From positions 434,001 to 498,000 of the forward strand of contig NZ_JBGCUN010000001.1 of NCBI RefSeq assembly GCF_041103235.1: a DNA stretch of 64,000 nt, in the 5' to 3' direction. The DNA comes from Yoonia sp. R2331 (GTDB lineage: Bacteria > Pseudomonadota > Alphaproteobacteria > Rhodobacterales > Rhodobacteraceae). A program made the position numbers and the translations under genes. This document shows positions 9,041 through 17,578 of this stretch, piece after piece; within the stretch, counting starts at the first letter, position 1; every line of letters begins with the position of its first letter. The notes under the pieces were generated by a model, which saw only the letters and a program-made list of their open reading frames with translations, had not been told where the DNA came from and searched no databases.

Positions 9041-10296
9041 GTCCGTAATCCGTATGTGTCAAAGGCTTGCCAAGTTGGCGTCATGTCTACCATTGCGCCG
9101 CTGATCCGCGCTTCATCCAACGCCATGGCGACCAGTCCCGCTTCCAGCGCATCAACGACGCTGACCGGCAGATTGTCTGTTTCGCCGCGCAAGAAGGCGA
9201 CGATGTCATCAACCATCATGTGGTCCGCACCGTAGTGGGCAGAGGCGCGTTTGCTGTCCATCTTGGTATAGTCATGAGCAGCTATGACCGACCCATCGCG
9301 CGCCGTCGCTTTCAGCGTGCCGCGCACAAAGTCGCCCTCTGCCATGCCGTGGGTCCCCATCACGCAGAAGCGGCGATGTTCGTCAGGAACATTCAGGTTG
9401 GTGTGAAACACCAGCGACGCGCCGCTGTCATATTGCACAAGTGCGGTCTGGTGATCGATGATATCGCCGTCCGAATGAAACGCGTCCGACACGCTGTTCC
9501 AGACGGACGGCTTATGATGCATGATCTCGTTTTCGACATTCGCGGTAGGCGCATTGTCCGGCACATAGGATTTGCGCCCGCCAAAGCTTGCCAGTTTTGC
9601 GGGGCGTGACCTGGTCACCATGTTGTAGATGTCAATGTCATGGCAGCACTTTTCCAACATGAAACCGCCGGACCAGGACACCATCCGCCGCCAATCCCGC
9701 ATGAAAAATGCGCCGTGGTATGGTGCGATGTGTTCATTGGCCTCTAGCGAAACGATTGACCCCAAGTCATCCAACACCGCACGCAGATCGACCATGTGCT
9801 GGGAATAGCGCAGCACCAGCCCGACCATCACCCGGTCGGTGCCGTGTTCCGCCAAAAGCGCCGCAAGCTCCATCGTTTCTTCTTTGGTGGTCACGACGGG
9901 TTTTTCTGTGAAAATGCGCACTCCGGCACGCAGGCCGGCCTTGATATGCTCCAAATGAAAACAATTGGGCGAGCCTACAAAAAGAAGATCGGGCTTGGTC
10001 TCTTTCAGCATGCTGTCGATGTCATCAAAGCGTGGCGTGTTGCGTCGCATATCAACGCAAGTGGCGAACCCTTCTTTGAGCTGTTTGATCTTGGGTGCGT
10101 CCGGGTAGCCCGGGTACACATTGTCAGCCACCAAATTTCGAGCTGCGTCTTTGTCGATTGTGGCGCCATCGACTTGAAGGGCCGAGGCTGGTTGTGGGTC
10201 GTAGTATCCGATCAGCTCTGCTTCTGGCATAGCTTGTTTGAGGATCGACAAAACATGCGCCGCGCGCAGTCCAATTCCGGCCGTGACGACTTTCAT
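9037..10296 (-). CDS. Gfo/Idh/MocA-family oxidoreductase
   Basis: A 419-residue NAD(P)-dependent sugar dehydrogenase or epimerase-type enzyme. The start at 10296 is preceded by GGGAGAAG and opens with MKVVTAGIGLRAAH, a Rossmann loop (GIGLRA). The family signature EKPVVTTKEE and the long C-terminal beta domain are present. Substrate is not determinable. Its location between the ABC ATPase and the deaminase suggests it oxidises or isomerises a modified amino sugar so that it can enter the NagA/AgaS route (inference). Followed directly by the NagB-II gene with an ATGA overlap. Confidence 0.88.
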   Translation of the reverse strand: MKVVTAGIGLRAAHVLSILKQAMPEAELIGYYDPQPASALQVDGATIDKDAARNLVADNVYPGYPDAPKIKQLKEGFATCVDMRRNTPRFDDIDSMLKETKPDLLFVGSPNCFHLEHIKAGLRAGVRIFTEKPVVTTKEETMELAALLAEHGTDRVMVGLVLRYSQHMVDLRAVLDDLGSIVSLEANEHIAPYHGAFFMRDWRRMVSWSGGFMLEKCCHDIDIYNMVTRSRPAKLASFGGRKSYVPDNAPTANVENEIMHHKPSVWNSVSDAFHSDGDIIDHQTALVQYDSGASLVFHTNLNVPDEHRRFCVMGTHGMAEGDFVRGTLKATARDGSVIAAHDYTKMDSKRASAHYGADHMMVDDIVAFLRGETDNLPVSVVDALEAGLVAMALDEARISGAMVDMTPTWQAFDTYGLRT

Positions 10297-10306
10297 CGGC
10301 TTCTCC

Positions 10307-11407
10307 CTAAGCGACCAGAGCGGGTGCTGATTTGCGACGCAAGACATCACCTGCGGCATCAAAGACGTGACAGTCCTGAGGCGCCACACTCAGCTTGAGC
10401 GGCGCGCCTTCAGCAATGACTGCATCGCCCGGCAATGAAGCGCAGAACCGCGTCTCGTCGCCAATTGTGCCATAGGTGATCGACACGCCACCTAGCCGTT
10501 CCAGAACCTTGACCGAAATCTCAAGACCACTTGCGCCAAGGCTGACGTGTTCGGGGCGAATGCCAACTTCGACTTTGTCGCCGGTGCTGACCGATGCGGC
10601 CTCAACCGGCAGCACCATCTGATGTCCGCCGGAAAGCTCTACATTGATGCCACTGGCATCGACACCGAGCACCGTGGCGGGGATCAGGTTCATGTTGGGC
10701 TGGCCGATGAAAGAGGCGACGAACTTGGTCTTGGGGTGGTGATACAATTCCATGGGGGTGCCAAATTGCTCGACCCGACCACCGTTCAGCACAACGATCC
10801 GGTCAGCCATCGTCATCGCCTCGACCTGATCGTGCGTGACATAGACCATTGTGGCATCGAGGTTTTGATGGAGCTGACTAAGCTCGACCCGCATATCCCC
10901 GCGCAGTGCGGCATCCAGATTGGACAGCGGCTCGTCGAACAAGAAGACCTTGGGGTTGCGCACTATGGACCGACCAATTGCGACCCGCTGGCGCTGACCG
11001 CCTGACAACTGGCCGGGCTTCAATTGCAGCTTGTCGGTCAGTTGCAAAATCTCGGCGGCCTGTTGGACGCGACTGTCCATGTCCGCCCTTTCCAAACTTT
11101 GAACGCGCAGCGGAAAGGCGATGTTTTCATAGACGCTCAGGTGTGGATAAAGCGCGTAGGATTGGAACACCATCGAAATGCCGCGCTCCACCGGTGGTGC
11201 CGCGCTGACATCCTCGCCGCCAATCACGATAGAGCCGGTGGTCGCTTCTTCCAGCCCGGCAATGATCCGCAGCAGGGTCGATTTCCCGCAACCTGACGGG
11301 CCAACGAACACAACGAATTCCTTGTCCTCGATTGCAAGGCTAATGTCATGCAGCACCTTGGCTGCGCCAAAAGACTTGTTGATGGCATTCAGTGAAAGCG
11401 TCGCCAT
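10307..11407 (-). CDS. ABC transporter ATPase, MalK/UgpC type (amino-sugar importer)
   Basis: A 366-residue ATP-binding subunit of a CUT1-type sugar importer. Walker [12 protein letters not shown]-loop [10 protein letters not shown], signature [13 protein letters not shown], Walker [13 protein letters not shown], and the H-loop [10 protein letters not shown] are all intact, followed by the C-terminal TOBE/MalK regulatory domain of about 120 residues with a GIRPEHV motif. The start at 11407 (MATLSLNAINK) is chosen over an in-frame TTG further upstream. It follows the binding-protein gene across an 85-base gap with a hairpin and is ten bases before the dehydrogenase gene. Confidence 0.95.
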   Translation of the reverse strand: MATLSLNAINKSFGAAKVLHDISLAIEDKEFVVFVGPSGCGKSTLLRIIAGLEEATTGSIVIGGEDVSAAPPVERGISMVFQSYALYPHLSVYENIAFPLRVQSLERADMDSRVQQAAEILQLTDKLQLKPGQLSGGQRQRVAIGRSIVRNPKVFLFDEPLSNLDAALRGDMRVELSQLHQNLDATMVYVTHDQVEAMTMADRIVVLNGGRVEQFGTPMELYHHPKTKFVASFIGQPNMNLIPATVLGVDASGINVELSGGHQMVLPVEAASVSTGDKVEVGIRPEHVSLGASGLEISVKVLERLGGVSITYGTIGDETRFCASLPGDAVIAEGAPLKLSVAPQDCHVFDAAGDVLRRKSAPALVA

Positions 11408-11453
11408 TGATCCGTCCGTTCGTTTCAAAAAGAGCTATAAGAGGTCCCCCGGC

Positions 11454-11471
11454 CGACCCATCATCGGGTCG
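11454..11471 (-). promoter_or_regulatory. Hairpin between binding-protein and ATPase genes
   Basis: A perfect six-base inverted repeat, CGACCC and GGGTCG around a six-base loop, just after the binding-protein stop and extended by partly matching CCGG flanks. There is no clear T-run. In importer operons such hairpins often protect or trim the message so that the binding protein is made in excess; that role here is inferred. Confidence 0.5.
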
Positions 11472-11492
11472 CCCGGAGGCAGGGAGTTTCGC

Positions 11493-12704
11493 TTAGAGAG
11501 CGTCGTCAAGCTCTTCCGCGGCGATGGTCACCAGATTGTCGACGGTATCGTCCTCAAGGATGATCCCCTGCACCATATTGGTGAAGACCGACTGCAATGA
11601 CTTGAAGTCTTCCAGCAGCGGCTCTGGCCCGCCGGTCGAGATTGTGGCTGTGAAGTTCGGCCAGATACCGTCCTCATAGTAAAGGTCGGTTTTTCCCATC
11701 GCAGCGTAGTCCAGGATCGGTGTCAGACCCCAAGAGCTGTCAAGGTCGTACTGGCTGTCGCCGGATGTGATCCGCTGTGCCAGCTCTTGTGCCAACTCTT
11801 CGTGGCCAGACCCTTTGAAAACGACAATGGAGTCGGTGATCAGGATCGTGCCGCTTTCACCGGACGGACCGGCAGGCACAGGCGCCACCAACTGGTTAAT
11901 GTCTTCGTTGTGCTGGCCGTAACCCCAAGGACCTTGGACATACATCGCGATCTGACCGTCGTTAAACAGGTCCTTCAATTGATCGCGTTCCCAAGCGGTC
12001 GGACCCTCTTGGCTGACAGATGCCAGTTTGCCGTAGAACTCCAGCGTCTCACGGGTCTGCTGGCTGTCCAGCATGTTTTCACCGGTTGCACTGTCGATCA
12101 CTACACCGCCGTTGGAATAAAGGTAGTTCAGGAACTGGTGCATTGTGTTGTCAAAATCTTTGCCAGCCAGGCCAACGCCAGCTGCATCGGTATTGGCAAC
12201 CACGCCTTCGGCCATCGCATACATCTCGTCCCAGGTTGTCGGCGCAACACATTCCTGACCAGAGGCTTCGACGATGTCACAGTTGATATAAAGCGCCTTG
12301 GTTGAAAACGCGTGTGGATATCCCCACTGCGTACCCTCGATCGTGACGGTGTTCAGCACACCATCCTGATAGATCACGTCATCCTGAATTTCAGCAGGCA
12401 CAATCAGATCATTGTTGGCCAACTGGCGCAGCGTCCGGGACCCCATGTATGCGATCGACGGCGGATCACCAGCGGCGGCCAGCGTCAGGGATTTGTCCTG
12501 ACATGTGCCCCATGGCACGGCCTCAAGGTTCACGGTGACGCCTTCGTTGTCAGCCTCGAACTGGTCCACGACCGCTTGGTCTGCGTCGCGCACTTCGCCG
12601 CCGCACATGATAAAGTGCAGTTCTGTGGCGTGACTATCGGCCATCGCAACCGAGGCACCGCTGGACAGCAAAGCCGCCGCGTATGTGAGTTTCATCAATT
12701 TCAT
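11493..12704 (-). CDS. ABC sugar substrate-binding protein (amino-sugar importer)
   Basis: A 403-residue periplasmic solute-binding protein of family 1 (CUT1). A Sec signal peptide of about 22 residues (KLTYAAALLSSGASVAMA, cleaved before DSH) is followed by TELHFIMCGGEV and the typical DQFEADNEGVTV, AVPWGTCQDK, GDPPSIAYMGS and MYVQGPWGYGQ segments. The nearby catabolic genes imply binding of an N-acetylhexosamine or a chito-oligosaccharide, but binding residues cannot be assigned by eye. It lies between the MalG-type permease (37-base gap) and the ATPase in the minus-strand operon. Confidence 0.94.
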   Translation of the reverse strand: MKLMKLTYAAALLSSGASVAMADSHATELHFIMCGGEVRDADQAVVDQFEADNEGVTVNLEAVPWGTCQDKSLTLAAAGDPPSIAYMGSRTLRQLANNDLIVPAEIQDDVIYQDGVLNTVTIEGTQWGYPHAFSTKALYINCDIVEASGQECVAPTTWDEMYAMAEGVVANTDAAGVGLAGKDFDNTMHQFLNYLYSNGGVVIDSATGENMLDSQQTRETLEFYGKLASVSQEGPTAWERDQLKDLFNDGQIAMYVQGPWGYGQHNEDINQLVAPVPAGPSGESGTILITDSIVVFKGSGHEELAQELAQRITSGDSQYDLDSSWGLTPILDYAAMGKTDLYYEDGIWPNFTATISTGGPEPLLEDFKSLQSVFTNMVQGIILEDDTVDNLVTIAAEELDDAL

Positions 12705-12741
12705 TTGGTCTTCTCCCTAGGTTATCAATCGTCGTTGGTGG

Positions 12742-13584
12742 CTATTCTTTCACGGCACCTGCCGTCAGACCCGCCACGAGGTATTTCTGAAGGAACAAGA
12801 AAATGACCATGACAGGCAGAATGCCGGTCAGGGCAGCGGCCATCATCTGGTTCCAGGTGACATCCTGATAGCCGATGAACTCAAACAATCCGGCTGGCAG
12901 GGGTTGCAGTTCACGCTGCTGGTTGAACGTGATCGCAAAAAGGAATTGCTGGGCATAAGCCCCGATAAAGACCGCCGTGCTGACCACGATCAGACCCGGC
13001 GTCGCCAGCGGCAGCACCACGCGGCGCAGCGTGTACATCCGGCTGGCCCCATCAACGAAAGCGGCCTCTTCCAGCTCGCGCGGGATCTTTTCCAAGTACG
13101 ACCGCAGCAGCCAGATGCCTGTCGGAATCAAGAACGCCACACCCGGCACGATCATCGCCCAATAGGTGTTCAGTAATCCAATCGACCTGAGCACGCGGTA
13201 AAGCGGGATCAACAGCACAGCGCCGGTGAACATGTTCACACCAAGGAAAATGGCCAATGACCCGTTCTTGAACGGAAACTCCAGCCGCGCATAGGCATAT
13301 GCCGCAGGCACCACAAAGATCATCGTCAGAAGAGTCACCGCTGTTGCGATGAACACCGAATTGAAGATGTAGCGCCCCAAAAGCGGCACTGTCTCCCACA
13401 TGTCGGAATAGGCCTGAAAGCTGAAGTCATCCGACCAGAACTGATAGGGGCTTCGGAACAGATGTTCGAGCGGACGCAAGGATGCCATGAACATCTCGAA
13501 GAAGGGCAGCAAGATGAAGATCAGGAAAACCGTGACCGCTGCGTAAATGCCCAGCATCTGGAGCTTTGTGTACTTGTCCATCAT
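12742..13584 (-). CDS. ABC sugar permease, MalG type
   Basis: A 280-residue inner-membrane permease with six predicted helices. The cytoplasmic EAA loop that contacts the ATPase reads ELEEAAFVDGASRMYTLRRVVLPLA, given here only as its key positions EE, A, DGAS and LP. The C-terminus LVAGLTAGAVKE is typical of MalG-type subunits. Two consecutive ATGs (13584 and 13581) are possible starts. It begins one base after the stop of the MalF-type permease, so the two are coupled. Confidence 0.94.
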   Translation of the reverse strand: MMDKYTKLQMLGIYAAVTVFLIFILLPFFEMFMASLRPLEHLFRSPYQFWSDDFSFQAYSDMWETVPLLGRYIFNSVFIATAVTLLTMIFVVPAAYAYARLEFPFKNGSLAIFLGVNMFTGAVLLIPLYRVLRSIGLLNTYWAMIVPGVAFLIPTGIWLLRSYLEKIPRELEEAAFVDGASRMYTLRRVVLPLATPGLIVVSTAVFIGAYAQQFLFAITFNQQRELQPLPAGLFEFIGYQDVTWNQMMAAALTGILPVMVIFLFLQKYLVAGLTAGAVKE

Positions 13585-13585
13585 C

Positions 13586-14530
13586 TTATTTGGTCCCGTA
13601 CTTGCGGTTCACGAATTTGAGCACGTTGAGGTACAGCAGTGAGAAGATGCCCAGCAGGATCACGATGATCACGGCCCGGGCAGAGCCTTCGCCAAATTTG
13701 AAGTTGCTGATGGCGGTCTTGTAGGTGTCCACGATCAGGGTGGTGGTCGCACCGCGAGGGCCGCCCTCGGTCAGGATCCAGATGATCTCGAAACTGTTGA
13801 ACGTGAAGATCGCAGACAAAAGTGACATAGAGACAATCACCGGCATGATTTGAGGGATCGTGATCCGGCGGAACCGATACCAGCGGCCCGCGCCATCGAC
13901 CCAAGCGGCCTCGTACAAATCGCGGCTAACCCCTTGCATGGCGGCCAGAAAGAACAGCGTCACCATTGGCGTGCCGACCCACACATCGGCGACAACAGCG
14001 GAATAAAACGCGGATTGCTTGTAGGCCAGAAACTCAAAGGGCCCGTCGGTGATCCCCAGTGACATCATCGTGCCCGACAACACGCCGAAGTAACCGTTAT
14101 AAAGCCAGAGCCAGCCGATCATGCCAATCGCCATTGGGATGATCCAGGGCGGCATGACCAGAACACGGAAAAGCGCCCGGCCAGGAACGGCGGCATTCAA
14201 CAGCGTCGCCCCGATCAGGCCCAGGATCAGTTTCAGCCCAACGGATAGAAACATCCAATAAAAGGTCCGAACGATCGTCTGGTGGAATTTGCGGCTTTCG
14301 ACCAGATCTTGGTAATTCGCAAGGCCCACATATTCTTCGCCACCCAACCCGGCCTCCATGAAAGACAGGCGGATCGTCTCGGCCAAAGGCCAGGCCACGA
14401 TCACAGCAATAAATAGCATGGCTGGACCGACCAGCAGCCAGGCAAACACCGCCTCGGGCAAGGACTTTGCCTTTGGCTTGACCACCTGCGCGGCGGTGGT
14501 GTGGCGTGATGCTTGCAGTGTGTCTGTCAT
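13586..14530 (-). CDS. ABC sugar permease, MalF type
   Basis: A 314-residue inner-membrane permease, first gene of the eleven-gene amino-sugar operon. Helices begin around AVFAWLLVGPAMLFIAVIV. The EAA loop is visible as LYEAAWVDGAGRWYRFRRITIP. The start at 14530 (MTDTLQASRH) has a GGGGGACCAC upstream. The 217-base gap to the divergent GntR gene carries the TTGGTAT/ATACCAA sites and must hold the promoters of both arms. Confidence 0.94.
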   Translation of the reverse strand: MTDTLQASRHTTAAQVVKPKAKSLPEAVFAWLLVGPAMLFIAVIVAWPLAETIRLSFMEAGLGGEEYVGLANYQDLVESRKFHQTIVRTFYWMFLSVGLKLILGLIGATLLNAAVPGRALFRVLVMPPWIIPMAIGMIGWLWLYNGYFGVLSGTMMSLGITDGPFEFLAYKQSAFYSAVVADVWVGTPMVTLFFLAAMQGVSRDLYEAAWVDGAGRWYRFRRITIPQIMPVIVSMSLLSAIFTFNSFEIIWILTEGGPRGATTTLIVDTYKTAISNFKFGEGSARAVIIVILLGIFSLLYLNVLKFVNRKYGTK

Positions 14531-14607
14531 GTGGTCCCCCGGTTGGCCATCCTCGAATCGACCTTCCACATTCAGAGTACCTCACAATTCCAATTTTGCT
14601 ACCACTG

Positions 14608-14616
14608 CAATACCAA
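14608..14616. promoter_or_regulatory. Putative GntR half-operator on the importer side
   Basis: CAATACCAA is the exact reverse complement of TTGGTATTG at 14698-14706 on the regulator side of the same divergent intergenic region. A related TACCA lies eleven bases before it. It is close to where the importer-operon promoter should be, which suggests the regulator binds at both ends. Confidence 0.45.
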
Positions 14617-14697
14617 AGCGACGTTCGGTGAATTTATATAGGAAAAATAATATCTTGATTAAGGGTGGGTCTGGGAAATCTCAGAAATTGGTTTGCA

Positions 14698-14720
14698 TTG
14701 GTATTGTTTTTTGATACCAA
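14698..14720. promoter_or_regulatory. Putative GntR/HutC operator
   Basis: Perfect inverted repeat TTGGTAT and ATACCAA with a nine-base T-rich spacer, 28 bases upstream of the GntR gene start. Site position and symmetry fit autoregulation by a dimeric GntR/HutC repressor and joint control of the divergent importer operon. The exact consensus of this regulator is not known to me, so the assignment is inferred from placement. Confidence 0.6.
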
Positions 14721-14747
14721 GCCTCGGACAACATGACAGGTAGAGCC

Positions 14748-15503
14748 ATGTCTGACTTCATCACGCAACTCGCGCAAAGCCGATGGTACCGCGACGGGCG
14801 CGGCCCGCGGTACAAACAGCTTTGCCGTCACATCAGCGGACTTGTGGCTGCCGGCGATCTTGTCGCTGATGACCAACTTCCGTCCGAACGCGACATCGCC
14901 GAAATCGCAGAGGTCAGCCGGGTGACTGTCCGCAAGGCCATTGCAGAGCTGGTATCAGATGGCATGATCGAGCAACGGCAAGGAGCGGGATCGTTTGTGC
15001 GCGGCAGCGGCGAACGGTTTGAGCAATCGTTGTCGTCCCTCGTCTCTTTTACCGAAAATCTGCAGGCACGTGGGATCGCTTCGACCAGCCAAACACTGCT
15101 GACAGGCGTGTTTCGCCCGACACCGACAGAGGCGATGGTGTTGGGCCTGTCAACGCATCATCAGGTGTCTCGCGTGCACCGCCTGCGACGGGGAGATGAT
15201 GTGCCGATGGCGCTGGAATATTCGTCGCTTCCCGAAGACGTCTTGCCCCGCCCCGACAAGATCGACGTCTCGCTTTATGAACTTTTGCGCGCCCGCGGCA
15301 CCGCGCCGACCCGGGCCATGCAGCGTGTCACGGCGGTCAACGCCACGGCCGCCGTCGCCAATCATCTGGACCTTCCCGAAGGTGCGGCCGTGTTGCAGAT
15401 CGAGCGGACTGGTTATCTGTCCTCCGGGCGGCCAATCGAATTTACAAGCGGCTTCTACCGCTCTGATATCTATGACTTTGTCTCTGAACTGCGGTTGGAC
15501 TGA
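14748..15503 (+). CDS. GntR/HutC-family transcriptional regulator of amino-sugar genes
   Basis: A 251-residue repressor-type protein. N-terminal winged helix-turn-helix: RYKQLCRHISGLV, then LPSERDIAEIAEVSRVTVRKAI, then GSFVRG. The C-terminal two-thirds is a UTRA ligand domain (SRVHRLRRGDDVPMALE, and the end GRPIEFTSGFYRSD). UTRA regulators of the NagR/DasR group sense amino-sugar phosphates, which matches the neighbours. The start at 14748 is preferred (AGGTAGAG upstream); an ATG at 14733 would add five residues. Divergent from the importer operon and followed by the hexosaminidase gene one base after its stop, so the two are translated together. Confidence 0.92.
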   Translation: MSDFITQLAQSRWYRDGRGPRYKQLCRHISGLVAAGDLVADDQLPSERDIAEIAEVSRVTVRKAIAELVSDGMIEQRQGAGSFVRGSGERFEQSLSSLVSFTENLQARGIASTSQTLLTGVFRPTPTEAMVLGLSTHHQVSRVHRLRRGDDVPMALEYSSLPEDVLPRPDKIDVSLYELLRARGTAPTRAMQRVTAVNATAAVANHLDLPEGAAVLQIERTGYLSSGRPIEFTSGFYRSDIYDFVSELRLD

Positions 15504-15504
15504 T

Positions 15505-17307
15505 ATGCAATATACCTGCCGGATAGAGGGCGATCTGTTGGTCCTTACCTTGACGTCTGATCGTGCCTTGTCAGGTGCGATCTTTTGCTGTTCGGGCATG
15601 GCGCCGATGGCGCCCGTCGCAGGTGGTGAACTGGAATATACCTTGGGCAGCTACACCGAAATTGCCTTGCCCGATCTGGCCATTGCGGTCCCTCATGTCG
15701 TGACGCTGAGATACACAGGTGGCTACACACCCGCCAACCGCGCGTGGATGCCGCTCGGGCCATATCTCAGGCACCATGGCGAGGTTATACCGCTTCCGCC
15801 AACACCTGCTGGGCGGCACACACCTAAACTCGTGGACACACCTGCGTTTGAGGGGCTGCCAATGCTCCCGCAACCCAGCGAATGGTCACCAACCGGCGAT
15901 AGGGTCCCGGTCGACGGGTTCGAGGTGGCGGGTGACGCACTGACGGCCGTCGCGGACCTCGCGCAGCGGCACAACATGCGCTTCACTGGTACGTTCCCCC
16001 TGCAACTTCGGCACGAAGAATTAGCGGCTGATGCCTATCGCCTGACCATGACCCCCGATGGCGTGACCATTGCCGCCGGGTCATACGGCGGGCAGTTCTA
16101 TGCCGGGATCACGTTGCTGACATTGTTGCAGCATGGGGCACTTCCGTGCGGCGTGATGTATGACCAACCGCGCTTTGGTTGGCGTGGTCAGCATCTCGAT
16201 ACCGCGCGGCATTTTTATCAGCCTGCAAGTATCACCGCCTTGCTGGACCTTATGGCGCTGCTCAAGCTCAACCGGTTTCACTGGCATTTCGCGGATGATG
16301 AGGCGTTTCGCATTGAACTGGACGCGCTGCCCGAACTGGCGCAACAGACGGCGCGACGGGGCGAGGGGCAGGTGTTGCCCGCACTCTTCACCGGATCACC
16401 CTGTGAAGGCGGAACCTATTCCAAACAGACCGTGCACCAGATCATCGACCATGCCGCGGCAATGAACATCGACGTCATGCCCGAGATCGAAGCGCCCGCC
16501 CATGCACTCGCACTGACAACGCTTTATCCTGAAACACGCGATCCCGGCGATAACGGGTCAGAGGCATCTGTGCAGGGATATCAGCGCAATGCACTGAATC
16601 CGGCGATGCCCAAGACTTGGGAGGTGCTGGAAGCCATCGTTGCGGAAATCAGCGCTCTTTTCCCATTTGATCATTTGCATCTTGGATGTGACGAGTTGCC
16701 GAAAGACACGTGGATGAGCAGCCCGCGCGCCCGTGCCCTGATGGCCGAAAACAGCCTCAAGACGACGCAGGATTTGCAAGGTTGGACGATGGCAAAGCTT
16801 GCCGCGTTCACGCAAGCACACGGCAAGCGCCCCGCCGCATGGGAAGAAGCCGCCGAAGGATCGAACGGCGGGATCGGCCACAATGCCGTTCTGTTTAGCT
16901 GGACCGGGCAGGGCCCTGGGCTGGACGCCGCGCGCGCGGGCTATGATGTCGTCATGACGCCGGCGCAACACGTCTACCTTGATATGGCGCATACCAGTGA
17001 TCCAGATGACTGGGGTGCAAGCTGGGCGGCATTTGTGGATTTGGCGGATACCATCGCCTGGGATCCCGTACCTGATCAAGCCCTCACAGACCGCATTATC
17101 GGTGTGCAAGGCGCATTCTGGTCCGAGTTCACGACCATTGATGGCCAGATGTGGCCAATGCTGATGCCGCGGATGTTGGGTGTTGCGATGATGGCGTGGC
17201 AGACGGATCGCCCGGACATGGCGGCTTTAGAAAGCCTATCACTCTACTATGAAGTTGATGAAAAGGGTGGTCTTGCGATCGGGCCAACAGAATCCATGTC
17301 TTTCTGA
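15505..17307 (+). CDS. Beta-N-acetylhexosaminidase, GH20, cytoplasmic
   Basis: A 600-residue glycoside hydrolase of family 20, which releases terminal GlcNAc or GalNAc from oligosaccharides. The start is fixed by the ATG one base after the regulator stop. There is no signal peptide, so it should act on oligosaccharides already imported by the ABC system. The catalytic domain starts near PRFGWRGQHLDTARHF, contains HWHFADDEAFR and IDVMPEIEAPAH, and has the catalytic Asp-Glu pair at residues 396-397 (HLGCDELP; most relatives have GGDE, so Gly to Cys is a mild variation). A Trp-rich active-site segment with WSEF follows. The N-terminal 200 residues are a GH20b-like alpha/beta domain. Confidence 0.93.
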   Translation: MQYTCRIEGDLLVLTLTSDRALSGAIFCCSGMAPMAPVAGGELEYTLGSYTEIALPDLAIAVPHVVTLRYTGGYTPANRAWMPLGPYLRHHGEVIPLPPTPAGRHTPKLVDTPAFEGLPMLPQPSEWSPTGDRVPVDGFEVAGDALTAVADLAQRHNMRFTGTFPLQLRHEELAADAYRLTMTPDGVTIAAGSYGGQFYAGITLLTLLQHGALPCGVMYDQPRFGWRGQHLDTARHFYQPASITALLDLMALLKLNRFHWHFADDEAFRIELDALPELAQQTARRGEGQVLPALFTGSPCEGGTYSKQTVHQIIDHAAAMNIDVMPEIEAPAHALALTTLYPETRDPGDNGSEASVQGYQRNALNPAMPKTWEVLEAIVAEISALFPFDHLHLGCDELPKDTWMSSPRARALMAENSLKTTQDLQGWTMAKLAAFTQAHGKRPAAWEEAAEGSNGGIGHNAVLFSWTGQGPGLDAARAGYDVVMTPAQHVYLDMAHTSDPDDWGASWAAFVDLADTIAWDPVPDQALTDRIIGVQGAFWSEFTTIDGQMWPMLMPRMLGVAMMAWQTDRPDMAALESLSLYYEVDEKGGLAIGPTESMSF

Positions 17308-17352
17308 CAAGCGTCGACGATTGGTCTTGCGCAGCCGCGATCAGTCAGCTGC

Positions 17353-17472
17353 ACGATCTTATGATCTTATGATCTTATGATCTTATGATCTTATGATCTT
17401 ATGATCTTATGATCTTATGATCTTATGATCTTATGATCTTATGATCTTATGATCTTATGATCTTATGAACTT
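17353..17472. repeat. 8-bp tandem repeat array (ATGATCTT)n
   Basis: Thirteen perfect head-to-tail copies of ATGATCTT occupy 17361-17464, with one diverged copy on each side (ACGATCTT at 17353, ATGAACTT at 17465). The array lies 45 bases after the hexosaminidase stop and about 106 bases before the LysR start, in the 271-base gap. Each copy holds a GATC site and an ATG-ATC-TTA-TGA mini-frame. The perfect identity suggests recent slippage and a copy number likely to vary between isolates. Not a CRISPR array: there are no spacers. Confidence 0.95.
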
Positions 17473-17578
17473 CTGACTTCTGGGCGGGTCGTTGTGCGCT
17501 CTCGTTTCGTTAACTGTTCTTTCGAGCGCCGGGTCGTGATTTAAGTAATCGAAAGCAAGCTTTGCGAAAGCCCGACGG

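Noticed and set aside
17353-17472. CRISPR array
   Set aside because: Units are 8 bases long and directly adjacent, with no spacers and no cas genes nearby; it is a simple tandem repeat.
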